Below are positions 13,975 to 27,675 of a stretch of DNA of 64,000 nt, one piece after another; the stretch's first letter is position 1; every line of letters starts with the position of its first letter. The position numbers and the translations under genes are program-made. Source of the DNA: Camarhynchus parvulus. Taxonomy: Eukaryota; Chordata; Aves; Passeriformes; Thraupidae. The notes under the pieces were generated by a model, which did no database searches, had not been told where the DNA came from, and saw only the letters and a program-made list of their open reading frames with translations. Location: NCBI RefSeq assembly GCF_901933205.1, contig NC_044571.1, positions 13,400,235 through 13,464,234 on the forward strand, given 5' to 3'.

Positions 13975-14265
13975 CGGGGTATTTATTTAAGGAGATTTCA
14001 CCCAGGAGCTGCTGATCAAAGCTAATGCAAAATAAATGTCTCTCTTTAATAGCCTGATTCCTCGAAGCCCTTGACACTGGAAATTGGGATTTCCCCGTGC
14101 CATTAGCACTTAGCAGTAGGCGCTCCAACTCAGCCAAGAACAAGGGATTAAGAGGTATTTGTCTAAACTAATTTCTCTCTCTATACCGAGTCTATAGAGA
14201 CTGGTGTTACTCTGCTGGAATTGTGCAACACGGCTAATTGGCTACAAATTTAACAGTGGCAGGGC
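13975..14265. promoter_or_regulatory. Candidate conserved non-coding element
   Basis: Complex, repeat-free block just after the CR1 fragment, with AT-rich cores (gctaatgcaaaataaatg near 14022, ccattagcacttagcag near 14100, ggctaattggctacaaattt near 14231) and a short palindrome tctctata..tatagaga (14178-14200). No coding signature. With 12300-12875 it may be one element interrupted by the island and the CR1. Confidence 0.45.
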
Positions 14266-16677
14266 TCCCACCGCCGGTTCATTACCGCCGCTCTCCCTTT
14301 GAGCACGGGGCACCTGGGCTGCCCTGCCCTGGGGAATGAGCGCCTTGGATGGGCCCGGCTCTGCGCAGGGTGAGAGCCCTGTCCTGCCTCCCTGGGGAGC
14401 CAGGCTGCCTTGTGCAAAACACAGTCAAACCATTAAAATTGTCATTATTCTAGAAAAGGGATAGATGTAGCACAGGGGCTGCAAAATTTTATTTTTGTGA
14501 ACGATCATTCAGGATGCATGTTGACTTTTTTGCACAGATATTATGTCACTAGTCATCTCCCTTCCACTAAAAGGGGAGCAGACATTTGTAATATTTGGTT
14601 GTGATTCCTTAAAATTCCTCCCTCTGGGCTGTTTTACACCTTGACTCCACTGTTTGCTTCTTTACTTGACCACAAGCTAAAGCAAAAAGTAGTTGAGTTT
14701 ATATTATGCATGCATCTGACCAAAGGGTCATTAAGGGGACACAGATTTTTGGTTTATTTGTAGGTCAGTCAAAAAGGGTTCCTAGAATAGTCTGGAAGTA
14801 AGGAAGAAATTCTAAGAAAGACCACAGCTTACATCACTGCTGCTGGAGAATGATTCCCTGATAACCAGGAGTTTATTTGTCTACCCCAAACTACACAGCA
14901 GCACCACTAGACTATGGCTTGTCTTAGGAGGGGAGGCAGAATTCTCCCAGCAGGACTGTTTAGTAGGCTGAAATGAACTACTCCACTCCCAAAGGTGCTG
15001 ATGGAAATCTGAAGAGCCATATGAGTCAGTCAGGACCTCAATAACCTAGTCTTTCAGAGCTAACTTGATGAGATGAAGCACTGCATCACTGTTGCCTTGA
15101 ACAGAAAGGTCATCCTGAAGTTTTGATGTAATCCGCCTCAGCTGCCCAGGAACCCCGGGAACCGGCAGATAAAAGACAGTAAAACAAGTTTCCCAACAGC
15201 AGTTCAGATAACATTTTCAGACACTAGATTCACAAACCAGGTTGTGTTTCTGCCTGAGTAACTTTGCTTTTCATCATTCAAGTTCAAGGGCAAAACTCGA
15301 GGTCTGTGATTTGTGTGTTGAGTTCAGCATCTTATAATACCTATTCCATATGGTTATGAAACTCCAGCAGCATCTTATCCAGCCACACCAAACTATCAGG
15401 ATGCTATTGCAAGAGTAGTTGTTTAAAAAACTCTGCAACATTGTTCGTTGAATCTTGTCATGTGCTGCTGGGCACACTTTTCCTATACTGAGAAAAGCCC
15501 ATGAAAATTCACAGAATGGAATTCCATCTTTAGTGAGACAGATGGGAAACACCCAGAATTTCAGCAGAAATAGTTTTACTGAAGGAAGACATAGATTTCC
15601 AGCCACTCACGGAATTGATTCAAAAAGCCACAGGAACTAAAGCCAGGTTTGCCCTCCCTCTTCCCTCTTCTTATGTACACTCTGATGAAAAGTTAACAAG
15701 TGGTGTCTGTTGATGTGGAACACACTATCATCCTACAGCAACGCAAAGATAGCATCATTTTTAATCTCAGTCTACAAAGTAACAATAAACTCCTGGCCAA
15801 GAATCAAACTAATAATATCAGTCCATGAACACACAGAAACAATTCTGTCAAAAATCTAACATCTAAGGTGTTGTTAACCAAACCTTTCAAGGTAGATCTC
15901 TCTCATGGCCTTAACCAAAGTGCTTTCTGAGGTGTGCATAGAGAATACCACAAATTCAGTGAGAACACCTTCAATATGAGGTAACAATGGCATACAGAAG
16001 AAGGCATGAAATAAGATGATTATTCAAGATGTTCCACTTCTGTACAAGACATAACTAAAATATCATCATGCCAGGAGCAGGGGTTGTCTGCTGAGGCGGT
16101 AAGTTCCCCCTGATAACTTCATCCAGCAGCCAGAGGCCAAGCTGCCTAGCCCCCTCTCATTAAGGAGAAGTGCTCCATTCAATGAGGCACTTCAGCAGTG
16201 GTCTACCTTTGAACGTGCAAATACCCCCATTAAATCTGGTGGATCAGGGCCAAAACTAATTAATTTAGTGATGCTTTGCATCAAAATCTCACTTGCAATA
16301 CATAGCACTCACAATCAGAAAGGCAGGGGATTAATTAAACTAACTATTTAGAAAGCTGAGCAGGTTAGGACTGGGTTAGGACTAAAGAGCATAATGATAT
16401 CCTTAGTGGAAGCCAGAAAAGCAAATGATCGCTGTGAAACTGATAGGAATTTGCTGAGGATTTATTTCTGTTTAGTTTTTTTTTTGTGAGATGAATGAAT
16501 TGGGACTGGCAAGGCAACCAATTTTGGGTCCAAGAGGCATGCACTTTTATTTAGATTACTTCTTTCAGCCTGCCCCTACCAACCAGGCTCAACCCAAACT
16601 GTATCATGATCAGCAGCTTCATATTACTTCCAGGTATCAAAACAGGCCATGGAAAGCTTTTATCACTTGGGATTAGC

Positions 16678-16715
<38 letters not shown>

Positions 16716-17524
16716 AAAAAAAAGGGAGAATGAAAGGAAAAAAAGCAAACCACTGTAGATTTTCAGACATGTCTTAAATGTGAACTTAGATGCATTCAGA
16801 CCATGGCTTCAGTGTACCTAGCTTAACAAGCAGGCTCGACAAAAAACCATGGGTTTGACGATATGCTGTACTGCAGTGGAAAAAACAGATTCTGATGGAT
16901 TACACATACTAACAGAACAAGAAAAAAATATAGTCAAATAGAATTACTGGAACAATATTTGAGAAAGTAGAATAGTAATTGCAGCACTGCAAGTACTCTG
17001 ACTGAGACTAATTCTCTAAGGCCCCTTGGAGTCTTATCAGCAGCTCCACCATGACATCCTCCCTGATGTCAATTGAAGGGTGCTGCTTTGCACCCACTGA
17101 GGATTTGCCCTTTAAATTCACCCAGCTTGTGTCAGGTGACCTCTCACAACCTTTCTGCAACACTGCAAAATCTTTGATGGTTTGGCACTGCTCAAAACCA
17201 TTCCATTTTGTAGGAGGAAAGTAAGCAGTGTTTCACCTGCCTGGGAGGACCCTTCACTTCGAGCTGATTAAGGAGGAAACACTGTCACAACCTCAGTTCT
17301 TCTAATGTGACAGCCAGTAATGAATGGCTGAAGTGACTGATCTTTGCATTCCATGGCCAGTCTATTTCCTATGGGTGTTTCCTGTGACTATAGGAAATTA
17401 TGGGCATGTCGTAATTTAGGAATAGTATTCCTCAATTTAGTGTTCCCACTGTGCACCACTCACTCACTTTCCAGTCATCCCCCACAGCCCTTCAGAGGGA
17501 TGGAGAGGAGAACTGGAGGAACAA
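14266..17524. other. Gene desert, no gene recognised
   Basis: Ordinary unique DNA without coding signature, except for a long A-run at 16679-16713 (listed). The open frames here are short and unrelated to any family I know. Confidence 0.6.
16679..16713 (+). repeat. Poly(A) run, 35 bases
   Basis: Uninterrupted A-run followed by an A-rich tail (ggaaaaaaaaggg). It could be the tail of a retroposed sequence, but I recognise no parent transcript upstream and see no clear target-site duplication. Confidence 0.9.
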
Positions 17525-17529
17525 AAAGG

Positions 17530-17790
17530 TGAAGATCACAGGTTGAGGTAAGAACAATTTACTAGAAACAGCAATGAAATAAGAAAACTGCAACAACAAT
17601 AGTAACAAGAGTATTCAAGATAGGTGAACCATTCACATGCAGTTGTGCAAGGATTCACCTCTGACTGCTCAAGGTAGGACTGGGTGCTGTAAAAATTAAC
17701 CCTGTCCTGGCCGGAACCTGGACAGGGCAAAGAAATTGAAGAGTCATGCCAGTCAATGATGAGCACTCCAGAGTCAGAGCAACATGAAAC
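17530..17790 (-). mobile_element. Probable degenerate LTR-type repeat fragment
   Basis: The sequence gttgaggtaagaacaatttact, a CAACAA-rich stretch and gtgaaccattcacatgcagttg resemble the antisense end of avian endogenous retrovirus LTR/leader repeats. It also has a perfect 8-base inverted repeat ccctgtcc..ggacaggg (17700-17727). No retroviral open frame is present. The family and the boundaries are not established. Confidence 0.35.
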
Positions 17791-19344
17791 CAGCATGTCC
17801 ATATATGATATTTATTAGCACATATGTGTTTATATAAGGTTCCGTTCTCTATAAAGTGACAGTCTAGAACTGAACAACAATGGGTTTCGATTATTTTTTT
17901 CCTATCAGAAAATACATTTTGTCTGTATATGAACATTGCAGCGATTCTTTTGCAAAAAAAAAAAACTGAAGAGGCTTATCAGCATCTTTGCAAAAACAAG
18001 GCTGAATTCCTTTTAATTTTAAAACATAATCAACTTTGTTCAGACAGGTGAGTCTCTCTGAAACAACTATGCACAGTCCTGTTTAGGAAGTTACAGAGTT
18101 TGATAAACTTCTAGAACAGTAGAAAACAATCCAGACTGAGCACAAGTTTTTGACATTACACTTGGGAAATGACTACCTTTGCAAACATTAACATCTCCAT
18201 GCCTAAGCCCTCAGTTCCAACAGTCCTGTACGTTCATGCATGGAAAAACCTGTAAGAACACTGGCATGCCATAATGTTTGCAGGATCACTGCCTGTGAAA
18301 GGTTATTCACAGACACAGTCTCAGGCAATATCACACCCTCAGAGTTATTACAACCCTGCCAAAGCCATGGAAAGCCAACAGTTTTCTACTGTGTGAAGAA
18401 CAATAGAGCTATTCTAGACAAGATTTATTCTGAAAAAGTAGAGGTTGAGGATACTCATAATTTTCTTTTCAGAGCTCTAAGGCTGCTGTGCCTGACCATG
18501 AAGGTTGCCACAGAACATATCAACCCACCACAAAAGCTAAAGGCAGAGAAATCAGAAGCTGAAGGTGAAAGCACAAGCTTTCCCTTCTGTATGCCCCACT
18601 CCACATACTCCCATGGATTGTTTCCTTTGCCACAGATTAAAAAATATATCCTGGAATCATTGGACTTACAAGCCAGCAAAAGCCCTTGATAGTGCACTGC
18701 AGCCACAGAGGAGTCCAAAGCAGCCCTGCCTGTGTGTGTCCTGGGCAGTGATTGTGCTGCTGGGCTGCAGAACCCTCTGTGAAGGTCTGTAGGGAGGGCA
18801 CATGCCTGGGGAGGGGGGTCACACACTGTTTGGCTGTCACTGATTTCCCCCAGCAATGCTGATAGCTCCACAGCACTTCAACATCCAGTGATAAAAACCT
18901 TGTTTTCCCCTTCTGGGAATTACCAGCCAGAGGGAGGTGGAGCCAAATCATCAGCTGCGCTTCAAGGTGTCAGAGGCCTGAGAGCAAGGGCCTCCCGGGG
19001 AAGGTTCTCACCTTGGGGAATTAGAGCCATTTTAGGCAGAACAAAAGCTCTTGTTTTTTTCTTACCCCAGCTCACTCTCCAGGTAACACGATGTACATTT
19101 CTCCTGACATCTACATCTCCCCTGATCTTCCCCAGCTCCCTGCCTGCAGTGTTCTGTAAACCTTCTTTAATGTCCTGCCTGGCACTGCGGGCTTACCCCC
19201 TGCCTTCTCTGACAGCCTGAAGCAGTGAGAACTGCCCATGCCCACCTGAAGGAGCAAGACTCAAAAATAAAAAATACAAGGTCACCACAGACCTGCATTA
19301 AAAATGTCTCTCTCACACATGATATGCCAGTCAGAGGTTTTTCA
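17791..19344. other. No gene recognised
   Basis: The + strand frame 18240-18689 (149 codons) is the longest. It has no domain, membrane segment or similarity I recognise, and no splice or promoter context. I treat it as chance. Confidence 0.55.
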
Positions 19345-19546
19345 TACTGTGTGGGTGACCATACACTGGAACAGATTGTTCAAAGAGGCTGTGGAGTCTC
19401 CCTCACTGGAGATATTCCAGAACTGACTGGCCATAATCCTGTGCCATGTGCTCCGGGATGACCCTGCTTGAGCAGGGTGGTTGGACCAGATGATTCACCA
19501 TGCTCCCTTCCAACCTGGCCCATTCTGGGATCCTGTGATTCTGTGA
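19345..19546 (+). mobile_element. CR1 LINE 3' fragment
   Basis: CR1 3' end: ctggaacagattgttcaaagaggctgtggagtctccctc, ggagatattccagaact, ggtggttggaccagatgat, then cttccaacctggcccattctgggatcctgtgattctgtgag. 5' truncated. Confidence 0.92.
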
Positions 19547-22500
19547 GTAGAAGTCAGGTTGCATAGGAAGCACTCTGAGCTCTAAAGAAGCTGCAGAGAG
19601 GTACAAAGCCTCCTCTTAAATGTGGTGGAAAAGAAGATAACAAAGGCAAAATCTCAGGCTGGATATCTGTGATCTAATAAAATCCCACTCATGTCATCAG
19701 CAGCGCTGAACTTTGCATTGGGAAATTTCATGCCTGAGCAGTGGATTCCAATTGCAGTGAGATTTTCTCTGAGATCAAGACACTTGAAATATCCACTTTT
19801 TAATGTTTTTAGAGTTTCTTCTGTTTTGGGTGAAATCCCAAACATAGATGACACAATAATTGCAGGCACAAATACATGCTGAGTCTTTTGAGAGGAACAG
19901 GGCTGCATCCATTCCACGTGCTAATATAATCAGTGACATCCAGTATCACTGAAAACTGTTTACACTGTCAGTAATAATCCTGGAAGAAAGAGTTTTTGAG
20001 CTGCTTTTTATTGACACATACCTCATTCCAGAGATCAGCAAAAATGTAGGTAATTGACAGAGCCAGCCACAGCGATTTTGTTTTCTCTAAATAAATCTGA
20101 ATAAACAATAAAAGGTTAAGTGCTCTTTTTTCAAAGCTTGAAACACAAGCAAACAAATTGAGGGTAGAGAACTCAATTACATCAAGCAGAAGCTACTGGC
20201 AGTTACACTCATCAGAGCTGAATAATTTTCAATTACTCTGGGAAGAGAGGTCAACAAAATATGTTCCCCAGTCTGTCCATTCCTAAACCCAGACCTCCTA
20301 ATGTTAGAGTGTCCTTAGGGTAATTCAGTGGGGTTTTCTTCCCAGCAATCACCCTTTTCCCTACTTCGATACATCAAGCTCTTTCCTTAGCATAAATATG
20401 TGTCTGCCACTGAGAAAGCATTTGAACCCCCACCTCCAAAAGCCAAACTTCCCCTCTGTCACAGCCAAGCATTCAGCCAGAGAGGTGCTACAACATGACA
20501 GCTGCTGCTCTCAGCCAGGGTGCTGAGGGTTTTAACCCAGCAAAATGAGGAAATGGCCCCATTCCTGAGTGACCTGTGTCAGTGTCAGAGCTTCCCAGCA
20601 GTGTCAGCACATCCCAGGTGATGCAGGGGGTTTTCCCAAGAAGGGACTGCAGACGCTCAACAGGGCTGGCCAGAAGAAAAATCTCTGGAACATGTTACAA
20701 CTGTGACTCCTACCAGGTGATGTCAGGAGTGATGTCAGGAGTTCTGAGTACAGGTTACCAATTTTGTCATATCTCACTAGCTTTGAGTCTTCATCTCTGC
20801 TTCCATCATTCTACTACACTTCTAGCTTCAGAATTTCTTGCTGCAATTTATCTTTGGTTTTTATCTCAGCAGAGTTTTGGGGGGGGAGAGGGGTTATGTG
20901 AGTTTTTCTCTCCAAGAGGCATCAGGAATGGAGTTACACTTTGTGTCACAAAGCATCTCCATCACCACAGAAGGGGAAGGGAAGCTTCTGCTTTGGTATA
21001 CATCACACACTCACATACATAACAAACAACATATGCAGGCAGGATGGCAAAATTTCTAGCATATGGGATGAACAAGGAAATTTTCTATGTACTTCTGTTT
21101 TCACATACAGCAGCACCTAAGTGTGGCAATTACAGTATCAGGAAAGATGCTCAAATGTTTATTTCTCCATTAGGACTTTGCTATCTGGTCTAAATGGTGC
21201 AGTGAATCCCAACAGAAGGAGCTTTTATGGTGATAGTGTCATTTTTACATCAAATACAAGCTGATGATCTTCAGTTGAAGGAGAAAGCCATTAAAAATTG
21301 ACTAACCTATTTTTTAGTCAGAAAAGATAGGTTTTATTTAAAACCTTTGTGTGAGAGGCAATCCATTTATCCTCAAATACCTGCCCATAAAGTTGCCAGT
21401 ATATGTAGAGAGAAGACAAAAGAAGAAAAATAAACCTATTTTCTTACTTCCCACACAACATGCAAAAACTGTCCACTTTGTATAAAAGAGGGTTTGAACT
21501 GGCTGGGAATTAAATGGATTCTGTACAGGAAAACTCCCTCACTCTTAGATTCAGTCCTTCCTTGGAGGAAGTAATTGTTGTTAGCTTCTCAATGGGTGAA
21601 TTTTCTCTAAGATTGGCTTAAACTTCATAGAACCCACCTCAAGCTGGACCTCAAAACTTATCTGGTGAGATCTCTCGTATAAGAATCAGTGGGAGAGTCT
21701 TGCTGCAGGATGATGGACCCCATTTGGAGGTCTTAGACTATCAGGAATAAGCAATAGAAAGGTATGGGCTTAAAAAGTCTTGCAAGTCTTATAGACACAG
21801 TGTGTGCCACTGGCAGCTCAGTACACCCCTGTATTTTAAGAGAACTGAAATGTCAGGCACTGCTGAGCTGCTTCCATCACCTCATTTTTATAATGTGGAA
21901 TAAAATAGTCACAGACATAAGAAAAAGCAGTGAAAAATAGATGGTGATTACGTCATCCCAGTCTCTCAGCTGCTCCCTAATTCCACTTTGGTGTTGTACT
22001 CCACTGCTCACCCTCTCAATGCACTCTGCTGTAAGATCGTCCTGATGTTACTGTCTCTGATACCTAGAAAACAACCATGGTTTTACATGGGTGGCCTACA
22101 TGTTCCACAAAGAGTCCCAAATACCTCATCCCCTGGCGGGGTATTCTTCAGGGTACACACATTACATAGGTACTGCATTGCTGCAATATTTGGGAACTAA
22201 AAGCAAGCTAAGAAAAGAGGCAGTAGCTTATTCTTAAAAAGCAACTTTTGGGCCACCACAGCTGTGCTCTTCACATCCCTGTGCAACAGAGAAAGTTCCT
22301 GTATGAGTCTCAGCCCCCTTGCATGAAGATGAAAGGGGAAACCAAAGATGTGGCAAATAAACTGTTTCTTGCCCCAGATTTTTGCTGTATCTCTGAGGAT
22401 TTCCAGGCTCAGGAGCCTGCTCAGTGCCCAGTGTGAAAGGCACATCTTCAGGACTGTTTCTGAAAGGCAGGGAAGGGCAGAGGGGTTGTGGCTTAGGGGC

Positions 22501-22904
22501 CAGCAGCTCCAACCTCTGTCACCTGCCTGCTGGCATTCTATGATTTTTAATACAGTCTTTCACATTTGGAAAGGCCCCTGGTGATAACCCACAAAGTGAT
22601 CTCACCATTCTGTTAAAAATCCTTTTTTTCCACTCTCCTGCAAAACATTGCCAGATTTGGGGTGATTGATGATGTCAGGGCAGGAGGTTGTATCACAACA
22701 GAGTGCTACAGGTGTTCCCTGCTCTGGGTGTTGTCTTGCAAAACATTTTAAGGATTATGCACAGTAGACCCCCTGCCTTGTTTCTCAGTGGGTTCTCTAC
22801 AAAAGTATTCAGATCCATGGCTAGGTTTCAAGTAAATTGTGCTAATAAAAAGCAAAAGAAGATGATTTCCTGAGCTCTGTATGTAACATTCAACAACAAC
22901 AAAA
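19547..22904. other. Gene desert, no gene recognised
   Basis: Unique DNA without coding signature. The frame 20576-21022 (148 codons) shows no recognisable domain. A small tandem repeat gatgtcaggagt x2 lies at about 20718-20743. Confidence 0.55.
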
Positions 22905-23064
22905 ATTCAGGTCAAATATAAGCGATAAACTCTAGGTCAAATTTAGGCAGTTTCCTTTTATTTGCTTCCATTTTATTGACAATGAACAACTCTTAGTGGG
23001 TAAACCTAAAAATATACCTCCAGTAACAATTGTTTTGCCTTGGGTATTTATGCAGCATTCCAAC
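22905..23064 (+). repeat. Dispersed direct repeat, copy 1
   Basis: About 155 bases (from attcaggtcaaatataagcg to ttgggtatttatgcagcattcca) that recur at 25736-25890 with roughly ten per cent differences by eye. No terminal inverted repeats or known family signature. Confidence 0.9.
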
Positions 23065-25721
23065 TACAGCATCTATATAGCATTTCTTTTTCCCCAGGCT
23101 TACAAATACACACTCATACTTAATACATTAGCATTTCCACTATACATTTTTGCAGTGTATCCAGTTAAGCAAATTGCTCAATTAGCTGAACAGGGTTTTT
23201 TCTTTTCATTGTGAAAAGACAGAGTCTTACCGAATGGAACAGCATTCTCAGTAAGAGGTCAGTTGGGTGTGATTTTTGGAATAAAGGAGAGAGGATGAGT
23301 GGGTTGTGAAAGATTTTTTTTTTTAATTGTTCACATTTTATTGCCTTTAAAAGCCAAAGAGAGGGCAAACCAGCACACACCCTGGTTCATGCTGGTATGC
23401 AACTGTAGTGTGTTGTAGAGAAAGCCCACCATACTTAGTGGAATTTTCCTGTTACAGTGTGCACCTCATGGACACAGAAAAGATTGTGGGACTGTCAAAT
23501 ACCGAGTGTCAGGGAATGGTATATCCACTCGTTGGTAAAATAAGTCAGTTAATTTGGCAGGTAAGTATTAAGTAATCATATTGTCAGAACAAGGCAAGTG
23601 GCTAAGAAAGGAAGACAAAGACAAAAAGAAAAAAAATTAAAAGACAAAATAGGAAGGAACTAAAGAGGATAGGGGAAAGGGAGAGAATATGTGAGTTTGA
23701 TGGCCAGGTGATGAGAAAGTAAGCGATGATGATCCGTCTGTTCTGGGTGGTTTCAGGCCACCTCGTCCTAGTGTCTCACATTGGACTCCATTGCTGCTTT
23801 TCCACTGTCTGGGAGAATCTAAACATCATTCCACCCAGTTTTATCACTATGGAATGTAATGGCTGAGGAAAACTTGACCAAGCTGGATATTTTCCAATCC
23901 ATGTTTTAGAAGATTTTTTTTCAAGAAATTTTACCATTTTCATGCTCTCTATGGATTTTTATCCTTTTTTGCCTACTCAAGTCTTAGAAAATATTAGTTT
24001 ATTTTTTTAAGTAAATATTGTTCCATCTTGATTTGAGTTTTCCTTTATTTGGTTTCAACAGTGCAAAATTTCAAATGAGCCAAATGAATTTTTTAAATTT
24101 CATTCTATTTTTCCTGAGGTAAAAATGTCTGATATTTGCCTAGGCAAAGTGTTGCATCATATACTCTATTTATGTTTCAGCATTGCCGTGACTTTTAAAA
24201 GCTCACAGCAGGAAATTAAGAAAAGCTTGAGCTCATAATTATTAAATAATAATAAAAAATGTACTCTGCTAAGGTTGCATTTATTCAAAATTGTACAATT
24301 AATATATCCCCATGTTTCCATTAATATATATTCCGGTGGAGAAATTGATAGGAAATGTGGTCATGGCATGAACTTTACAGCAGATTTGAATAGTCTCTGC
24401 TGAGCAGAGTTTAATTGAGCAAAGCAGCTTGGATAAGGAGTACTATACAAAAATGAGATTATTCATCATGCCTCATGTAAATGATCAATATCCAAGTCCT
24501 CCTTCTATTGACAGACTTGGAAGGATTCTACTGAACACAATCAGACATCACAGGCAATGGGGAATTTAAATGTCGCCCTCCTATGTGGGGCAAATCATTA
24601 CTCTCTTAAGCTTCCTTCAGCCTTTACCCTCCTTGCTGTGCAGATGAAAACACCTGCAGCTTCTCAAGCCAGCTGAGGGCAACATCATGTAGGGCCCAAA
24701 TTTCACCTGTTGCTCTGACCTGCCATGGAGCTCAGCCATCACACAAGTAAAACCTTCCTTCACAGAACACCAGTGCACAGCCTTAGCACCATTTGAGACA
24801 CTGGTGGCAACATAACCTTCCTTGGCTTCTCATTACCATGGTGAATTTGTGGCATCTGCTGTCCTCTGTCTTCACTCATCAACCATAAGTTGTTAGTGCT
24901 TGCCTTTATGGTTCTTCAGCACGTTGCTCATCCTTCTGTGCCACACAGGGTCTCTTATTTCATGATTAATTCCTTCCTTCAGTCTGCCAGCGGTGTTGCC
25001 TGACCACTTTCTCACCTCCAAAGCCAGCCCAAGTTTTACTCCTTGCTCATAAAGAGCTTTTTCAGTGGCTTCTGCAGAGTCACTGTTATTTGTCTCTATA
25101 CTCCCCACAAAAGCTTTGCCAGAAGGGCCCACAAAGCACAGACCTAGGACAAGGACTCAGCACAACACAATCGTTGAGTGATGAGTGCCGTGCAACTCTT
25201 TTTTCTGTGATCATGTGTGTGCTTCAGACAATCCTGTTCTCATTCTTTGACAAACTCCTAGGCAGTCAGCCTCTATCCTCTGAAATACAAATCCTCAGTG
25301 GACTACTGGAGATGCTACTGCAAAAAATATAGTAAACATCTAGAACCCAAATCTGTCTTCTGAATTTATCTTTCTCTGCTGAGGACATGGGGCAGGTAAT
25401 GTCCCTGGATGAGCAAGTGCAGAGGTCTCAAAAAACACCAGAGCTGAAGGGATAAGTTCTCAGACATCCACATAATACTGGGAAGCTTTAATTTTATTTT
25501 ATTATTTTAAAACACATACCCAACACTCTGAATAACTGGCAAGAAGCAAGGTTTAAAAGGAGAAAAAAGGTTTTCTTAAGCTTTTTACTTAAATTGTGTT
25601 TATTGTGCATGGAGACCACATTCACAGTATTTATTTCTTGAAAGCACAGAGAAAAAAACAAGTGTGTTGCTGCTGTTGGAGACAAAGGATGAGATGTGCA
25701 GGGCTTCCACAGCACCTGACA
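23065..25721. other. Gene desert, no gene recognised
   Basis: Unique AT-rich DNA. A conserved-looking, homeodomain-site-rich stretch at about 24160-24500 (ctcataattattaaataat, gtacaattaatatatcc, ccattaatatatattcc) is a weak candidate regulatory element. Confidence 0.5.
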
Positions 25722-25739
25722 GAAAAAGTGTCTGATTCA

Positions 25740-25902
25740 AGTCAAATATAAGCAATAAACTCTAGGTCAGATTTAATCAGTTGCCTTTTATTTACTTCCA
25801 TTGTATTGACAGTGAACAACTCTTACTGGGTAAACCTGAAAATATACCTCAGTAACAATTGTTCTGCCTTGGGTATGCAGCATTCCATGAGTATTTATGC
25901 AG
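25740..25902 (+). repeat. Dispersed direct repeat, copy 2, flanked by an 18-bp direct repeat
   Basis: Second copy of the 22905-23064 sequence in the same orientation, 2.8 kb away. It is bounded exactly by two identical 18-mers gaaaaagtgtctgattca at 25722-25739 and 25903-25920, which look like a target-site duplication or a short templated duplication. The far end is rearranged: gcagcattcca precedes gtatttatgcag here, the reverse of the order in copy 1. Confidence 0.88.
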
Positions 25903-27675
25903 GAAAAAGTGTCTGATTCAGGTCATACTGATTCTTTACACACTAATGTACATTGTAATACAACAAAGCCAGAGGCTCTTCTGCCTTCTCAAAGGGGAGG
26001 CACAACACAAAATGCCCCAATCCCCTCCCACAACTAAAAGCTTATTGCTAAATATTCACCCAAATTCATGCCTGGAGACTAAATATTCAGGAGATAATAA
26101 GCAGAGCCCTGTTGCCATAGGAAAACATTCTGGCTATTCAAGTATCATATGCAAGTTCCCCAGAAAAAGCAATTCTAATCATAATTTTATCTCTGATATT
26201 ATGAAAATAACCACAGATTTCTTCTTTGACGCTACGAAAAACAGCCAGCAAAAATTTTATTTCACCAGTCTTCATTGACAGACTCTCTTGTCTGCAGCAA
26301 TTCAAAACTCTGGCTACTGAACCTCGTTGCTTTTTCTTTGCCTCCTTCAGTGCTGAGGAGATATTTATAACTGTTGCAGTCAGCCTTGAAATAAGTATAC
26401 AGCACAAGGGTGCTGCATGTTACCAGTCAAGCAGAAGAAGACGAATAAAAAGCAATGAAAAGACAAGATATAGATATAGGGGGGATTGTGACTACCAAAG
26501 AGCTAATGGTTTTGTGATGGTAAGAACTGACTTAGAAGATTACCCGGTATTAGTAATGGTTTTGTTGAAAAATCTCTTCACACCATTAAAGTATTATGCT
26601 GTTCTTTATCACACTTTCCCTGCCTCTTCTTTTCTTTGCTAGTTGGTTGGGGTTTTTTATACTCTTTCTTTAAATCTCCCCTACTGGATTGAATAGCATT
26701 GAGCTGCCTTTGCCATACAAAATCACAGATCAGTAGATTTTTGTTTCATTCTAGACGTAATTTGAAACAATCAAATTTGAATGGCAATTTTGTGTTCACA
26801 TTATTTATTTATTAACAGTCTTCAAAATACAGGGGAAAAGAAAAATACAAAACCCAGTATATGCAAAAAAAAAAGTGGGGGGAAAAGAAAGAACAAAAAA
26901 GGGGAGGAAAAAAGAAAATAAAAGAAGTATTTTTCACTCTGTTTTTTCTTCTAAAAGATGAAAAGCTACTGAGCCACTCCCTTGCATGGATATGCTCAGT
27001 ACAAGAGGCTGAAAGGATTCCAGCAGGACACCACTCACAGAGCTCTCACCATCTGTCCTGAGCAGCTCCAATTTAGATTACAGCTGCCTCAGGGTCTGTG
27101 TATCCCTAACCAGTATGCAGGGTGCCCAGCTGAGAGGCACTGGCGTGCCCCAGTGTGTCCTGTGTGGTTTGCACCCCAAGGAGAGGATGCTGGTGCAAAC
27201 CAGCCACACCAGCCCTGTACCTGCAGCCCCTTGTCCCCCTTTGCATCCTCTCAGCCAAGAGATTGGATGCTGGGATATGGGTGTAGATAATGACATGGCA
27301 TCTTTGCTAGCTCAAAAGCACAGAGGGAGAAGAGTATGGGACAACATCTGAGCTGCTCCAAAGGCACAAGCTTTGATCCTGAGCTAGGTGAGAATTTTTC
27401 ACAGGTAATAGGACTGGGAGCTGCTTCAGGCCCCAGGGAAGGAAAAGGACACTCACTTTTCTTTGGACTTTGCCCAAAGTATTTCTTTCATTATTTGACA
27501 TTGATTTTGCTGGATAAGTAACCAAAGTCCAAGATCAGAAGAGCAGATGCCTCTTCAGAAGTTAGACTGAGCTGTGCCACCAGAATAAGCTGGGAAAAAT
27601 TGGTGCATTTCACAACTGCTTTCTATTGCTAACCCATCACTATAGTCCTGCATTTAAAAAATCACTTTGAATGAA

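Noticed and set aside
16500..16713. Processed pseudogene ending in the 35-base A-run
   Set aside because: No upstream coding similarity and no flanking direct repeat were found.
18240..18689. 149-codon + strand frame
   Set aside because: No domain or context; adjacent sequence is ordinary desert.
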